Below the pieces are notes generated by a model, which was given only the letters and a program-made list of their open reading frames with translations, searched no databases and was not told where the DNA came from. Positions 18,001 through 25,358 of a stretch of 64,000 bases of DNA are shown here, one piece after another. Positions within the stretch are counted from its first letter, which is position 1; each line of letters starts with the position of its first letter. The stretch is from Aquabacterium sp. OR-4 (GTDB taxonomy: Bacteria > Pseudomonadota > Gammaproteobacteria > Burkholderiales > Burkholderiaceae_C), in NCBI RefSeq assembly GCF_025290835.2, contig NZ_JAOCQD020000002.1:1674001-1738000 (forward strand). Direction: 5' to 3'. Made by a program: the position numbers and the translations under genes.

Positions 18001-18400
18001 CGCGGCCCACCTCACGGTGCCCTGCTTCACGGTGGTGGTGCGCAAGGGCTACGGCCTGGGTGCGCAGGCCATGGCCGTGGGCGGCTTCGATGCGCCGGTG
18101 TTCACCGTGGCCTGGCCGACCGGCGAGTTTGGCGCCATGGGCCTGGAAGGCGCGGTGCGCCTGGGCTTCCGCAAGGAGCTCGAGGCCGCCGCGGCCGGCC
18201 CCGAGCGCGACGCGCTGTACGACAGGCTGGTGGCCCAGCAGTACGCCAACGGCTCGGCACTGAACATGGCGCAAACCTTGGAGATCGACGCGGTGATCGA
18301 CCCCGCCGACACCCGCGCCTGGCTGGTGCGCGGGCTCGACAGCGCCACCGGGCGTGGCGCCGCGCCGGCATCGGGCCCACGCTTCATCGATTGCTGGTAA
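15092..18400 (+). CDS. Single-chain acyl-CoA carboxylase (BC-BCCP-CT)
   Basis: One 1,102-residue chain carries all carboxylase parts. Biotin carboxylase occupies residues 1 to about 455 (KLLVANRGEIALRILRA, the GGGGRGM ATP-grasp loop, EANPRLQVEHTVTEAVTG). A biotinyl carrier domain has VLESMKMQ with biotinyl Lys529. A carboxyltransferase runs from about residue 585 to the end (EGGGGRPGDVD, GRCFAGNAALLG, DTPGFMVGPEIE, TGEFGAMG). Most bacterial acyl-CoA carboxylases split these between two subunits; the single-chain arrangement is known from the long-chain acyl-CoA carboxylase (LCC) family. Start: ATG 15092 overlaps the ligase stop. Together they would activate and then alpha-carboxylate an organic acid. 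Substrate (acetyl-, propionyl- or longer acyl-CoA) is undetermined. Nothing looks truncated. Confidence 0.92.
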   Translation: MFKKLLVANRGEIALRILRAAQDLGIATVSVYARDDVGAPHTLLADEAVALDATGPAAYLDIATLVATARAHACDAVHPGYGFLSERADFARACAAAGLCFVGPTPDQLALFGDKACARALAAEHGVPLLPGTGAATLAELQAFFAEQRAHDPQCGLMLKAVAGGGGRGMRAVLQPADLPEAYTRCSAEAQAAFGLGAVYAERLMPRARHLEIQLIGDGRQVMALGERECTLQRRFQKLVEIAPSPTLPDALRAQLVQAALTLARASGYQSLGTFEFLVDEASTELPFVFIEANPRLQVEHTVTEAVTGVDLVAAQIAIAAGRSLAALGLDPAAPPMPRGFAVQWRINAERLDAQGQAQAASGLLTRCELAAGPGVRVDSQARQGLQPSPHYDTLLAKLIVHHPGHGAEGWADVLRRSRRALGECRIEGLATNLPLLRALAEHPALAEHAVHTRWLEAEWPALQPLLAAHADAHHASTATQAPTAADDTPPPGLQALRAPMAGRLVQFSVAEGGLLADGAEALVLESMKMQHGIASPLAARVAARRVAEGDFVQDGQVLLWLTPEDSAGSAVDEAALRSPDHIRPDLQRALERIALTDDAARPEAVARRHAQGGRTARENIADLCDEGSFIEYGGLAIAAQQRRRSLDDLQRNTPADGMVTGIGAVNSREFGPERSRTAVLAYDYTVLAGTQGWRNHHKKDRLLKLIHDWQLPTVLFAEGGGGRPGDVDMPIVAGLNNHTFSQFAALSGQVPFVGIVHGRCFAGNAALLGCADTIIATRSANIGMGGPAMIEGGGLGVYKPEEIGPAADLARNGVIDLLVDDEAAAVLATQQYLGYFQGRLGADLWRYGDARALRHCVPENRLRAYDMRALVGTLADAGSVLELRAGFGHGMVTALIRIEGRPMALLANNPQHLGGAIDPEAADKGARFLQLANAHGLPVLTLCDTPGFMVGPEIERQAQVRHACRLFVAAAHLTVPCFTVVVRKGYGLGAQAMAVGGFDAPVFTVAWPTGEFGAMGLEGAVRLGFRKELEAAAAGPERDALYDRLVAQQYANGSALNMAQTLEIDAVIDPADTRAWLVRGLDSATGRGAAPASGPRFIDCW

Positions 18401-18452
18401 GCGCAGGCATCCGCCCACCGGCCGCTGCGGTGCGCAATGGCAGACTGCGGTC

Positions 18453-19727
18453 ATGCGTTTGCTTCTTCGCGGCCTGCTGGTCGGCCTGATTGCCCTGCCC
18501 CTGCTGGCGCTGGCCGCGCTGTGGTTGGCGCTGCAGGCGCAGCCGATGGTGCCGGCCGGCCCGCGCCTGGGCCACGCCGACATCGAGCGCGCACGCGCCC
18601 TGCTCAGGCGCCACGACCCGCGCCGCACGCCGGCCGGCGTGCAGCGCGCGGTGGCCCTGACCGCGCGCGACATCGAGCTGCTGATCGACCAGGCCAGCCA
18701 GCGCCTGGGCCCGGCCGGCCAGGCCCGCGCCCAGGTCACGCTGCTGCCCGGCACGGCCCGGGTGCGCGCCAGCCTGGCGCTGCCGAGCAATCCGCTGGGC
18801 GGCTGGCTCAATGTCGACCTGACGCTGGCCGAGACCCAGGCCCTGCCCGAGGTGCAGGCCTTGCGCCTGGGCGCGCTGCCGGTGCCCGGCTGGCTGGCCG
18901 AGCGCGCACTGCCGCGACTGCTCGAGGCCCTGGGCCTGCAGGCCCAGGGCGATCTGGCGCAACGCATCGTGAGCCGGGTGCAGTTCACCGGCCAGTTTGG
19001 CGTGGTGGCCTTTGCCTGGCCCGCCCACCTGCGCGAAACCCTGGCCGCCAGCCTGCTGCAGCCCGACGAGCAGGAGCGCCTGCGCATGTATGTGGAGCGG
19101 CTGGCCGCCGTGGCGCCGGCGGGCCAGTCCAGCCGCCGCGTGGCGCTGGCCGCGCTGCTGCCGCCGTTGTTTGCATTGGCGCGCCAGCGCACCGATTCGG
19201 GCCAGAGTGCCGAGCAGGAGAACCGCGCCGCGCTGCTGGCCCTGACCCTGGTGGCCACCCATCCGCGCGCGCTGGCCGAGCTGGTGCCGTCGTCTCGCCA
19301 GTGGGCCCGTGTGCGGCCGATGGTGGTGGTGTTGCACGGGCGCTCCGACACGCCGCTGCACTATCTGGTGTCGGCCGTGCTGGCGGCCGAAGGCGGTGGC
19401 CGGCTGGCCGATGCCATCGGCCTGTACAAGGAGGTGTCCGATTCGCGCGGCGGCTCGGGCTTCAGCTTCAACGACCTGACGGCCGACCGCGCCGGCACCC
19501 GCCTGGGCCAGCGCGCCCGGCGCGATGCCCAGGCCCTGCAGCAGCGCCTGGCAGCACCGCTGGGTGACCGCGACCTGCTGCCCGATGTGAGCGACCTGCC
19601 CGAGAACCTGCCCGAGCCGGAGTTTCAGCGCCGCTTTGGCGGTGTGGATGCACCGGCCTACCGCGCCATGCTGGCAGGCATCGAGCAGCGCCTGAACCGC
19701 CTGCCGCTGCTGCAGGCCACGCCATAG
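18453..19727 (+). CDS. Membrane-anchored protein of unknown function
   Basis: I do not recognise this 424-residue protein. It starts with MRLLLRGLLVGLIALPLLAL, a single hydrophobic segment that is either an uncleaved anchor or a signal peptide. The rest is mostly helical, with many Ala, Leu and Arg residues. An IELLIDQASQRLG helix lies near residue 70, and DSRGGSGFSFNDL near residue 330 is the most polar and conserved-looking stretch. There are no cysteines or obvious catalytic motifs. The frame is open 99 nt upstream, but the hydrophobic N-terminus favours ATG 18453. It follows the carboxylase by 52 nt on the same strand and converges on uspA. A periplasm-facing role is likely; function unknown. 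Confidence 0.75.
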   Translation: MRLLLRGLLVGLIALPLLALAALWLALQAQPMVPAGPRLGHADIERARALLRRHDPRRTPAGVQRAVALTARDIELLIDQASQRLGPAGQARAQVTLLPGTARVRASLALPSNPLGGWLNVDLTLAETQALPEVQALRLGALPVPGWLAERALPRLLEALGLQAQGDLAQRIVSRVQFTGQFGVVAFAWPAHLRETLAASLLQPDEQERLRMYVERLAAVAPAGQSSRRVALAALLPPLFALARQRTDSGQSAEQENRAALLALTLVATHPRALAELVPSSRQWARVRPMVVVLHGRSDTPLHYLVSAVLAAEGGGRLADAIGLYKEVSDSRGGSGFSFNDLTADRAGTRLGQRARRDAQALQQRLAAPLGDRDLLPDVSDLPENLPEPEFQRRFGGVDAPAYRAMLAGIEQRLNRLPLLQATP

Positions 19728-19799
19728 GGCTGGCCAACCGGGCCGAGGGCCGGGCCGCCGCGCCCCCCGCCTGTGGCCTGGCCTGGCCGGGCCGCTGAC

Positions 19800-20243
19800 T
19801 CAGTGCAGCACCAGCAGCGGCAGCTTGCTGTGCGACAGCACGGTCTTGGTGTGCGAGCCGAACAGCAGCTCGCCAAAGGTGCCGCGTCCGTGGGTGACCA
19901 TCACGATCATGTCGCAGCCGGCGCTTTCGGCCTGCTCGACGATGGCCTGATCCACGCCCGTGGCATTGGCATGCAGGCCGGTGAAAGGAACGCCCGACTC
20001 GGCCGCGCGCGCCTCGAAGGCGGTGAGCAGCTTGCGCGCATGGGTGTCGGTCTTCTCGAGGTGCGCGGCGGTGCTGCGCTCGTACTGCGACATCTGCACG
20101 CCGGGCGTGGGCAGCGGCGCGTCGGGCTCGACAACGAAGCCGGTGATCGCGGCGCCCAGCTGCTTGGCCAGCGCGATGCTGGTCTGCATGGCGCGCTCTG
20201 ACAGCGCGCTGCCGTCAATCGGCACGAAAAGGTTCTTGAACAT
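19800..20243 (-). CDS. Universal stress protein, UspA family
   Basis: The 147-residue single-domain Usp protein begins MFKNLFVPIDGSALSERAM and ends GSHTKTVLSHSKLPLLVLH. It shows the nucleotide-binding pattern G-x2-G-x9-G-(S/T) as HGRGTFGELLFGSHTKTV, so it should bind ATP. The frame is open further upstream, but the family N-terminus and a preceding AGGGA fix ATG 20243. Usp proteins respond to starvation and envelope or oxidative stress. It stands alone between the unknown membrane protein (convergent) and a small membrane peptide. Confidence 0.93.
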   Translation of the reverse strand: MFKNLFVPIDGSALSERAMQTSIALAKQLGAAITGFVVEPDAPLPTPGVQMSQYERSTAAHLEKTDTHARKLLTAFEARAAESGVPFTGLHANATGVDQAIVEQAESAGCDMIVMVTHGRGTFGELLFGSHTKTVLSHSKLPLLVLH

Positions 20244-20367
20244 GGCGGATCCCTGTGGGAGTGCAGTGAGATTGCCGCCATGGTGGCCGCGCACCCCGGT
20301 CTGCGCATTGACCTTGGTCAATGCGGGCCAGGCCGCGCGGCGGCCCCGCTGCGGGGCCTGCGCCAGA

Positions 20368-20580
20368 TCAGTTTGACGCGGCGCTGGCAGCGGCCGAAGC
20401 CGCCACCGCCGGCACGCTGGCCGCAGCCGGCGCGGCCGTGGCCGGCTCGGACGCAGCCGGGCCGTGGCCCACGTCACCGCCGTGCTTTTCACCGCTCATG
20501 TCGATGTCGCCACCGCTCTTGGCCAGGATGAACAGCGCCAGCGCGGCGAAGACGATGAATCCGAGAACCAGCTTCCACAT
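20368..20580 (-). CDS. Small single-pass membrane protein (70 aa)
   Basis: MWKLVLGFIVFAALALFILA is a clear transmembrane helix. It is followed by a short Asp/Gly/His-containing stretch (KSGGDIDMSGEKHGGD) and an Ala/Pro-rich tail. A CAGGAA lies about 9 nt before the ATG. I know no function. The conserved-looking DMSGEKH motif directly after the helix, rather than the low-complexity tail, is the part likely to matter. It lies between uspA and the transporter gene, all on the minus strand but separated by 124 and 330 nt. Confidence 0.65.
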   Translation of the reverse strand: MWKLVLGFIVFAALALFILAKSGGDIDMSGEKHGGDVGHGPAASEPATAAPAAASVPAVAASAAASAASN

Positions 20581-20910
20581 GGTTGTGTGTTCCTGAAAGA
20601 AAGACGCGTTGCCGCAAAAAGAAGAAGGAGGAAAGAGGGGGCGCGAAACACCGGGCCGCGGTGCCGCCGCCAGGGACGGCGGGCCTGACCGGCCAGTATC
20701 GCGCCGGGCGCTGACGGCGCACTGTCAAGGCGCCGCTCGGTGCCGCAGCGCCCGGACACCGGGGCAGCCGGGCAGGCCATCGGCGCGCGGCAATGAAATC
20801 GGCCGCAGCGAACTGCGGCCGGAACCTTGGTGTTGCCCGCGGCACCGGCTCGGGCCGGGGCCGCGCCGGGCTGGCTGCCACCGTGGCAACCGGCCGCGGC
20901 CGCGAGGCGA
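20581..20910. other. Intergenic region between the transporter and the 70-aa membrane protein
   Basis: This 330-nt stretch has no gene I can support. It holds the hairpin at 20801-20820. Near 20610-20640 is a run of A/G-rich sequence (minus strand C/T-rich) ahead of the small gene, where its promoter should be, but no clear -10/-35 pair is visible. Confidence 0.4.
20801..20820 (-). terminator. Hairpin downstream of the transporter gene
   Basis: GGCCGCAG (20801-20808), loop CGAA and CTGCGGCC (20813-20820) form an 8-bp stem with a tetraloop. On the minus strand it is followed by GATTTCATT, a weak T-rich tail. It lies about 90 nt beyond the stop of the transporter gene. Confidence 0.5.
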
Positions 20911-22611
20911 TCAGTCGCCGGCGTAGATGTCGACGTCCTTGGTCTCACGCACGAACAGCATGCCGATCACCAGCGTCATCGAGGCGATGATGATCGGGTA
21001 CCACAGGCCGTGGTACATGTTGCCGTTGGCGGCCACCATCGCGAAGGCGATGGTGGGCATCAGGCCACCGAACCAGCCGTTGCCGATGTGGTACGGCAGG
21101 CTCATCGAGGTGTAGCGGATGCGGGTGGGGAACAGCTCGACCAGCATCGCGGCGATCGGGCCGTAGACCATGGTCACGTAGATCACCAGCACGCTCAGGA
21201 TGCCGACGATCTTCCACCAGGCGCCCGACAGCGGTGCAATCGGGTCGGCCTTGGCCGGGTAGCCGGCGGCCTTCAGCGCCTCGGTCACGTCCTTCTTGAA
21301 CGCGGCGATGGCCTTGGTGCTGGCTTCGTCGAACTTCTGGTTCACCACGGTGCCCACCGGGGCGGTGATCTGCTTGTCGCCGATCTGCACCACGGCCGGG
21401 CCGGCGGCCGTGGCGTTGACGTTGTCGTAGCTCACCGACTGCTGCGCCAGGTAGCGCTTGGCGATGTCGCAGGACTTGGTGAAGTCGATCTCGCGCGCCA
21501 CCGGGTTGCCCTGGAACGAGCAATCACCCACGCCGGCAGTCACCGTCACCTTGGCGTTCTTCTGCGCAGCGGCCAGCTTGGGGTTGGCCGCGTTGGTCAG
21601 CGCCTCGAACAGCGGGAAGTAGGTGAGGATGGCCAGCAGCAGGCCCGCCATGATGATCGGCTTGCGGCCGATGCGGTCGGACAGCGTGCCGAAGACCACG
21701 AAGAACGGCGTGCCGATGATCAGCGACACCGCCACCAGGATGTTGGCGGTGGGGCCGTCAACCTTGAGCACGTTGCTCAGGAAGAACAGCGCGTAGAACT
21801 GGCCCGAGTACCAGACCACGGCCTGACCGGCCACCAGGCCGAACAGCGCCAGGATCACGATCTTCAGGTTCTTCCACTGGCCGAACGATTCGGACAGCGG
21901 CGCCTTCGAGACCTTGCCCTCTTCCTTCATCTTCTTAAAGGCCGGCGATTCGTTCATCGACAGGCGGATCCACACGCTGATGGCCAGCAGCAGGATCGAG
22001 ACGATGAACGGCACGCGCCAGCCCCAGTCGGCAAACGCCGCCTCGCCGATGATGGTGCGGGTGCCCAGGATGACCATCAGGCTGAGAAACAGGCCCAGCG
22101 TGGCGGTGGTCTGGATCCACGCGGTGTAGGCACCGCGGCGGCCGTGCGGCGCGTGCTCGGCCACGTAGGTGGCGGCACCGCCGTACTCACCGCCGAGTGC
22201 CAGGCCCTGCAGCATGCGCAGCGCGATCAGGATCACCGGTGCGGCCACGCCGATGGTGGCGTAGTTGGGCAGGATGCCCACGATGAAGGTGGCCAGACCC
22301 ATGATCAGGATCGTGACCAGGAAGGTGTACTTGCGGCCGATCATGTCGCCCAGGCGGCCGAACACCAGCGCGCCGAAGGGGCGCACGATGAAGCCCGCGG
22401 CAAAGGCCAGCAGCGCAAAGATGAAGGCCGCCGACGGATCGAGGCCCGAGAAGAACTGCTTGGCGATGATGGCCGCCAGCGAACCGTAGAGGTAGAAGTC
22501 GTACCACTCGAAGACCGTGCCGAGTGACGAGGCGAAGATCACCTTCTTCTCTTCGGCGGTCATGGGCGCTGCCGCGCCACCGCCTTTCATGCCCATGTTG
22601 GCTGTTGCCAT
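20911..22611 (-). CDS. MFS transporter, metabolite:H+ symporter (MHS) family
   Basis: This 566-residue inner-membrane carrier has the MHS family hallmarks. SLGTVFEWYDFYLYGSLAA starts the first helix, and RPFGALVFGRLGDMIGRKYT forms the first cytoplasmic loop. LQGLALGGEYGGAATYVAEH, SDRIGRKPIIMAG and the C-terminal FVRETKDVDIYAGD are also present. It probably moves a small organic acid or osmolyte with protons. Unusual: after about residue 345 a soluble insert of roughly 110 residues with two cysteines interrupts the carrier, which would lie on the periplasmic side. Start: an in-frame ATG exists 99 nt upstream, but GGAG lies 8 nt before ATG 22611 and homology starts near MTAEEKK. No catabolic genes are directly linked, so the substrate is open. 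Confidence 0.93.
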   Translation of the reverse strand: MATANMGMKGGGAAAPMTAEEKKVIFASSLGTVFEWYDFYLYGSLAAIIAKQFFSGLDPSAAFIFALLAFAAGFIVRPFGALVFGRLGDMIGRKYTFLVTILIMGLATFIVGILPNYATIGVAAPVILIALRMLQGLALGGEYGGAATYVAEHAPHGRRGAYTAWIQTTATLGLFLSLMVILGTRTIIGEAAFADWGWRVPFIVSILLLAISVWIRLSMNESPAFKKMKEEGKVSKAPLSESFGQWKNLKIVILALFGLVAGQAVVWYSGQFYALFFLSNVLKVDGPTANILVAVSLIIGTPFFVVFGTLSDRIGRKPIIMAGLLLAILTYFPLFEALTNAANPKLAAAQKNAKVTVTAGVGDCSFQGNPVAREIDFTKSCDIAKRYLAQQSVSYDNVNATAAGPAVVQIGDKQITAPVGTVVNQKFDEASTKAIAAFKKDVTEALKAAGYPAKADPIAPLSGAWWKIVGILSVLVIYVTMVYGPIAAMLVELFPTRIRYTSMSLPYHIGNGWFGGLMPTIAFAMVAANGNMYHGLWYPIIIASMTLVIGMLFVRETKDVDIYAGD

Positions 22612-22774
22612 GCTGACGTCTCCGTTTTCCGAGGAGCAGCGCACCGGATGGCACGCCGCGTGGGCCGGACTGTCGAAGCAACGTCTGACCGATGTCTGAC
22701 GCCAAGCCAACAGAAGCTGACAATTTCAGGTGCAACCCGTAGGCTTTGTTTCACCATGCAGGAAACAACGGGAC

Positions 22775-23110
22775 TTAGCCGGGAAAACCCCGGCGCCCCG
22801 GCTCGGGGGTGGGGCCTGCCGGCGTCAGCTTTTGCGCCTGCGTTTGCGGCTGTATTGGCGCCTGCGTTTGCGCCAGCTGCTGGCGCCGCGGGTCCAGCTG
22901 GGCCCACACCGCGCGCCTGGCGTGCTCGTCCAGCCGGCCCCAGGCGGCGATCTCGTCGAGGCTGCGCAGGCAGCCCTCGCACCAGCCGCTGGCCGCGTTC
23001 ATGCGGCACACATTGATGCACGGGCTGGCCACCGGCGTGGCGGCGCCCACGGGGCCATCGTCAGCCCGAGCCGTCGGGGGTTGGCCCTTGGGGCGGCCCG
23101 GCGCGTTCAT
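22775..23110 (-). CDS. DUF1289 domain protein
   Basis: The 111-residue protein has a cysteine-rich core SPCINVCRMNAASGWCEGCL near residues 30-49. It is followed by RSLDEIAAW, matching the DUF1289 pattern (four cysteines, then the EIxxW helix), probably a small metal or Fe-S binding domain. A Gln/Pro-rich tail follows. Its ATG overlaps the ybaK stop (ATGA), so it is the third gene of an mvaB-ybaK-DUF1289 set read as one unit. Function unknown. Confidence 0.85.
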   Translation of the reverse strand: MNAPGRPKGQPPTARADDGPVGAATPVASPCINVCRMNAASGWCEGCLRSLDEIAAWGRLDEHARRAVWAQLDPRRQQLAQTQAPIQPQTQAQKLTPAGPTPEPGRRGFPG

Positions 23111-23640
23111 GAGGCCTCCGTCACGTCGACAGCGGGCGCGCCGGTCAGGGCCAGCAGCTCGGCCGGGGCCGCGGCAAACACGCCGTTGGGATGGCCGGCG
23201 GCGGCCCACACGGTGTCAAAGCGGAACAGCTCGCGGTCGATCAGCACCACCGGCGGCGTGGCGTGCGCCAGCGGCGACACGCCACCGATCGAGAAGCCGG
23301 TGCGCGACTTCACGAACTCGGCATCGGCGCGGCCCACCGGGCCCACCAGGGCGGTGAGCTTGGCGGTATCCACTCGCTTGTCGCCGCTGGCCACCACCAG
23401 CACCGCCACCTCGTCGGCCGGGTTGGCGGCCTTGCGCCGGAAGATCACGCTCTTGGCGATCTGGCCCACCTGCACCTCCAGCGCCTGGGCGGCCTCGGCG
23501 CAGGTGCGCGCCGACTGCGCCAGCCAGCGCGCCGGGTGCGGATGGCCGCGCTCGGCCAGCGCCGCGGCCACGCGGCGAAAGCCCTCGGGCCGGTCGTTCA
23601 AGCCGGCGTCCGGCGCGCTCGGGTTGCCGTGCTCGCTCAT
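23107..23640 (-). CDS. YbaK/EbsC-type aminoacyl-tRNA deacylase
   Basis: The 177-residue YbaK/prolyl-tRNA-editing domain protein probably hydrolyses mischarged aminoacyl-tRNA in the cytoplasm. Visible family features are IAKSVIFRRK (the conserved lysine), VLVVASGDKRVD and the GFSIGGVSPLAH motif. The second half fits YbaK-like proteins rather than ProX. Both ends overlap neighbours by four bases (ATGA): mvaB upstream and the DUF1289 gene downstream. The link with leucine catabolism is probably only transcriptional. Confidence 0.88.
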   Translation of the reverse strand: MSEHGNPSAPDAGLNDRPEGFRRVAAALAERGHPHPARWLAQSARTCAEAAQALEVQVGQIAKSVIFRRKAANPADEVAVLVVASGDKRVDTAKLTALVGPVGRADAEFVKSRTGFSIGGVSPLAHATPPVVLIDRELFRFDTVWAAAGHPNGVFAAAPAELLALTGAPAVDVTEAS

Positions 23641-24563
23641 GCAAACACCCGGCCCTTGCGCGTGAGCAGCGCCCGGCCCACGCGCGACACCGGCGGCCGG
23701 CCCAGCACATCGCTGATATAGCCGCCGGCCTCGACCAGCGCATCCAGGTCGATGCCGGTCTCGATGCCCAGGCCGTCGAGCATGAAGACCACGTCTTCGG
23801 TGGCCACGTTGCCGGTGGCGCCCTTGGCATAGGGGCAGCCGCCCAGGCCGGCCACGCTGGCGTCAAAGCAGTGCACGCCCATCTGCAGGCAGGCGTAGAT
23901 GTTGACCAGCGCCTGGCCGTAGGTGTCGTGGAAATGGCCGCTCACCTCGGCCAGCGCAAAGTGCTTGAGCGCCCGCGCCATCGCGGCCTGCACCTTGTGC
24001 GGCGTGCCCACGCCGATGGTGTCGGCCACGCCGCAGTGCTGCACGCCGATGTCGGCCAGGCGCCGGGCCACATCCTCCACCGCGTCGGCGCTGACCTCGC
24101 CCTGGTAGGGGCAGCCCAGCGCGCAGGAGATCGCCGCCCGCACCTTGACGCCGGCCGCACGCGCCGCGGCCACCACCGGGGCAAATCGCTCGATGCTCTC
24201 GGCAATGCTGCAGTTGATGTTCTTCTGGCTGAAGGCCTCGCTGGCGGCGCCAAACACCACCACCTCGTCGGGGCGGGTGGCCGGCGGCCCGGCCAGCGCC
24301 GCCTCCAGCCCCTTCAGATTGGGCGTCAGCACGCTCAGGCGCACGCCCGGCTGGCGCCGGATGCCGGCCATCACCTCGGCGTTGTCGGCCATCTGCGGCA
24401 CCCACTTGGGGCTGACATAGCTGGTGGCTTCGATCTCGCGCAGCCCGGCGGCCTGCAGCCGGTGCACCAGCTCGATCTTGTGCGCGGCGGACACCGCCTG
24501 TTTCTCGTTCTGCAGGCCGTCGCGCGGGCCCACGTCGACGAGCGTGACTCGGGAGGGAATCAT
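23637..24563 (-). CDS. mvaB: Hydroxymethylglutaryl-CoA lyase
   Basis: This 308-residue DRE-TIM metallolyase cleaves HMG-CoA to acetyl-CoA and acetoacetate, the last step of leucine degradation (liuE). Motifs are VDVGPRDGLQNEK at the N-terminus, SGHFHDTYGQAL for metal-binding histidines, and the signature GLGGCPYAKGATGNVATED containing the catalytic cysteine. An AAGGA lies 5 nt before ATG 24563. It is separated from the other liu genes by one plus-strand gene and a hairpin repeat array, so it probably has its own promoter. The stop overlaps ybaK. Confidence 0.96.
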   Translation of the reverse strand: MIPSRVTLVDVGPRDGLQNEKQAVSAAHKIELVHRLQAAGLREIEATSYVSPKWVPQMADNAEVMAGIRRQPGVRLSVLTPNLKGLEAALAGPPATRPDEVVVFGAASEAFSQKNINCSIAESIERFAPVVAAARAAGVKVRAAISCALGCPYQGEVSADAVEDVARRLADIGVQHCGVADTIGVGTPHKVQAAMARALKHFALAEVSGHFHDTYGQALVNIYACLQMGVHCFDASVAGLGGCPYAKGATGNVATEDVVFMLDGLGIETGIDLDALVEAGGYISDVLGRPPVSRVGRALLTRKGRVFA

Positions 24564-24749
24564 CGCAATCCTTCACTGAAGCGGCGGCACTATAGCCAGC
24601 CGCGGTTGATCGACAGGGCGCCGGGGTGGGCGGGCCCATGGCACACCGCGCATGTCGGATTGGGGATGGAGGCGGCATCGATCATGCGTAGGATGCGGCC
24701 AGCGGGCCCGCACCAGTCCTGCCCATTCGAAGCCCCGCCGGAGACTTGT

Positions 24750-25148
24750 TTGCCCAGCCCCCTGAGCCGCCCCCAGATCGCGCAGCGCATCCACGACCTG
24801 CTGCTGGGTGAAATCGGCCACGGCATCCAGATCGAGCGCCTGCTCGGCGATGCACGGTATGCCCGCGACGTGCTGCTGGTGTGCGACGCCTGCGTGGGCA
24901 GCGAGCTGATGGCGCTGGCGGCGATGTTCCGCGAGGTCACGGCCGCCCTGCCGGCCCACCTGGCCGAGCGCCACGAGCCGCCCGGCCACGCGATGCAACC
25001 CAACGAGTGGGCACGCGACACCTCGGGCTTCGGCCTGTCGCAACCGCCACCGATGCCGCTCGATCCGCAGGGGCGCGACGACAGCGGGCTTGAACACGGC
25101 GCCGTCGAGCGCCGCCGCAGCTGGCTGGGGCGTTTTCGCAAGGAATGA
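24750..25148 (+). CDS. Conserved-type hypothetical protein (132 aa), TTG start
   Basis: The frame is open for over 800 nt upstream, but only the last part looks coding. TTG 24750 has GGAG 6 nt before it, which fixes the start. The first 65 residues are helical (RIHDLLLGEIGHGIQIERLL, then DVLLVCDACVGSEL) and the C-terminus is basic (RRSWLGRFRKE). I recognise no family. It is the only plus-strand gene between mvaB and liuD and ends just before the hairpin repeat array. Confidence 0.6.
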   Translation: MPSPLSRPQIAQRIHDLLLGEIGHGIQIERLLGDARYARDVLLVCDACVGSELMALAAMFREVTAALPAHLAERHEPPGHAMQPNEWARDTSGFGLSQPPPMPLDPQGRDDSGLEHGAVERRRSWLGRFRKE

Positions 25149-25150
25149 GC

Positions 25151-25341
25151 TGGGGCACCCGGCCTCGCGGGTACGCGAGGCCACCCGCCAGGCGGGTCCG
25201 GGCCGGCTTGGGAGCGGCCCGGCGCCCGGCCCGTGGGGGCACCCGGCCTCGCGGGTACGCGAGGCCACCCGCCAGGCGGGTGCAGGCCGGCTTGGGAGCG
25301 GCCCGGCGCTCGGCCCATGGGGGCACCCGGCCTCGCGGGTA
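25151..25341. repeat. 84-bp hairpin repeat, 2.3 copies
   Basis: An 84-bp unit begins at 25151, recurs at about 25235 and is truncated at about 25319. Each full copy contains two internal dyads: GGCCTCGCG-GGTA-CGCGAGGCC and ACCCGCC-A-GGCGGGT. The array fills the gap between two convergent genes. Confidence 0.9.
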
Positions 25342-25357
25342 GGCGTGGCCGGGTGCC
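25322..25357 (-). terminator. Hairpin at the end of the liu operon
   Basis: GGCACCCGGCC (25322-25332) pairs with GGCCGGGTGCC (25347-25357), giving an 11-bp stem with a 14-nt loop. It begins 2 nt after the liuD stop on the minus strand. It reuses the truncated third copy of the 84-bp repeat. There is no U-tract. Confidence 0.5.
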
Positions 25358-25358
25358 G

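Noticed and set aside
16061..19351. Minus-strand open frame of over 1,000 codons opposite the carboxylase and the next gene
   Set aside because: It crosses two plus-strand genes and shows no domain; typical shadow in very high GC DNA.
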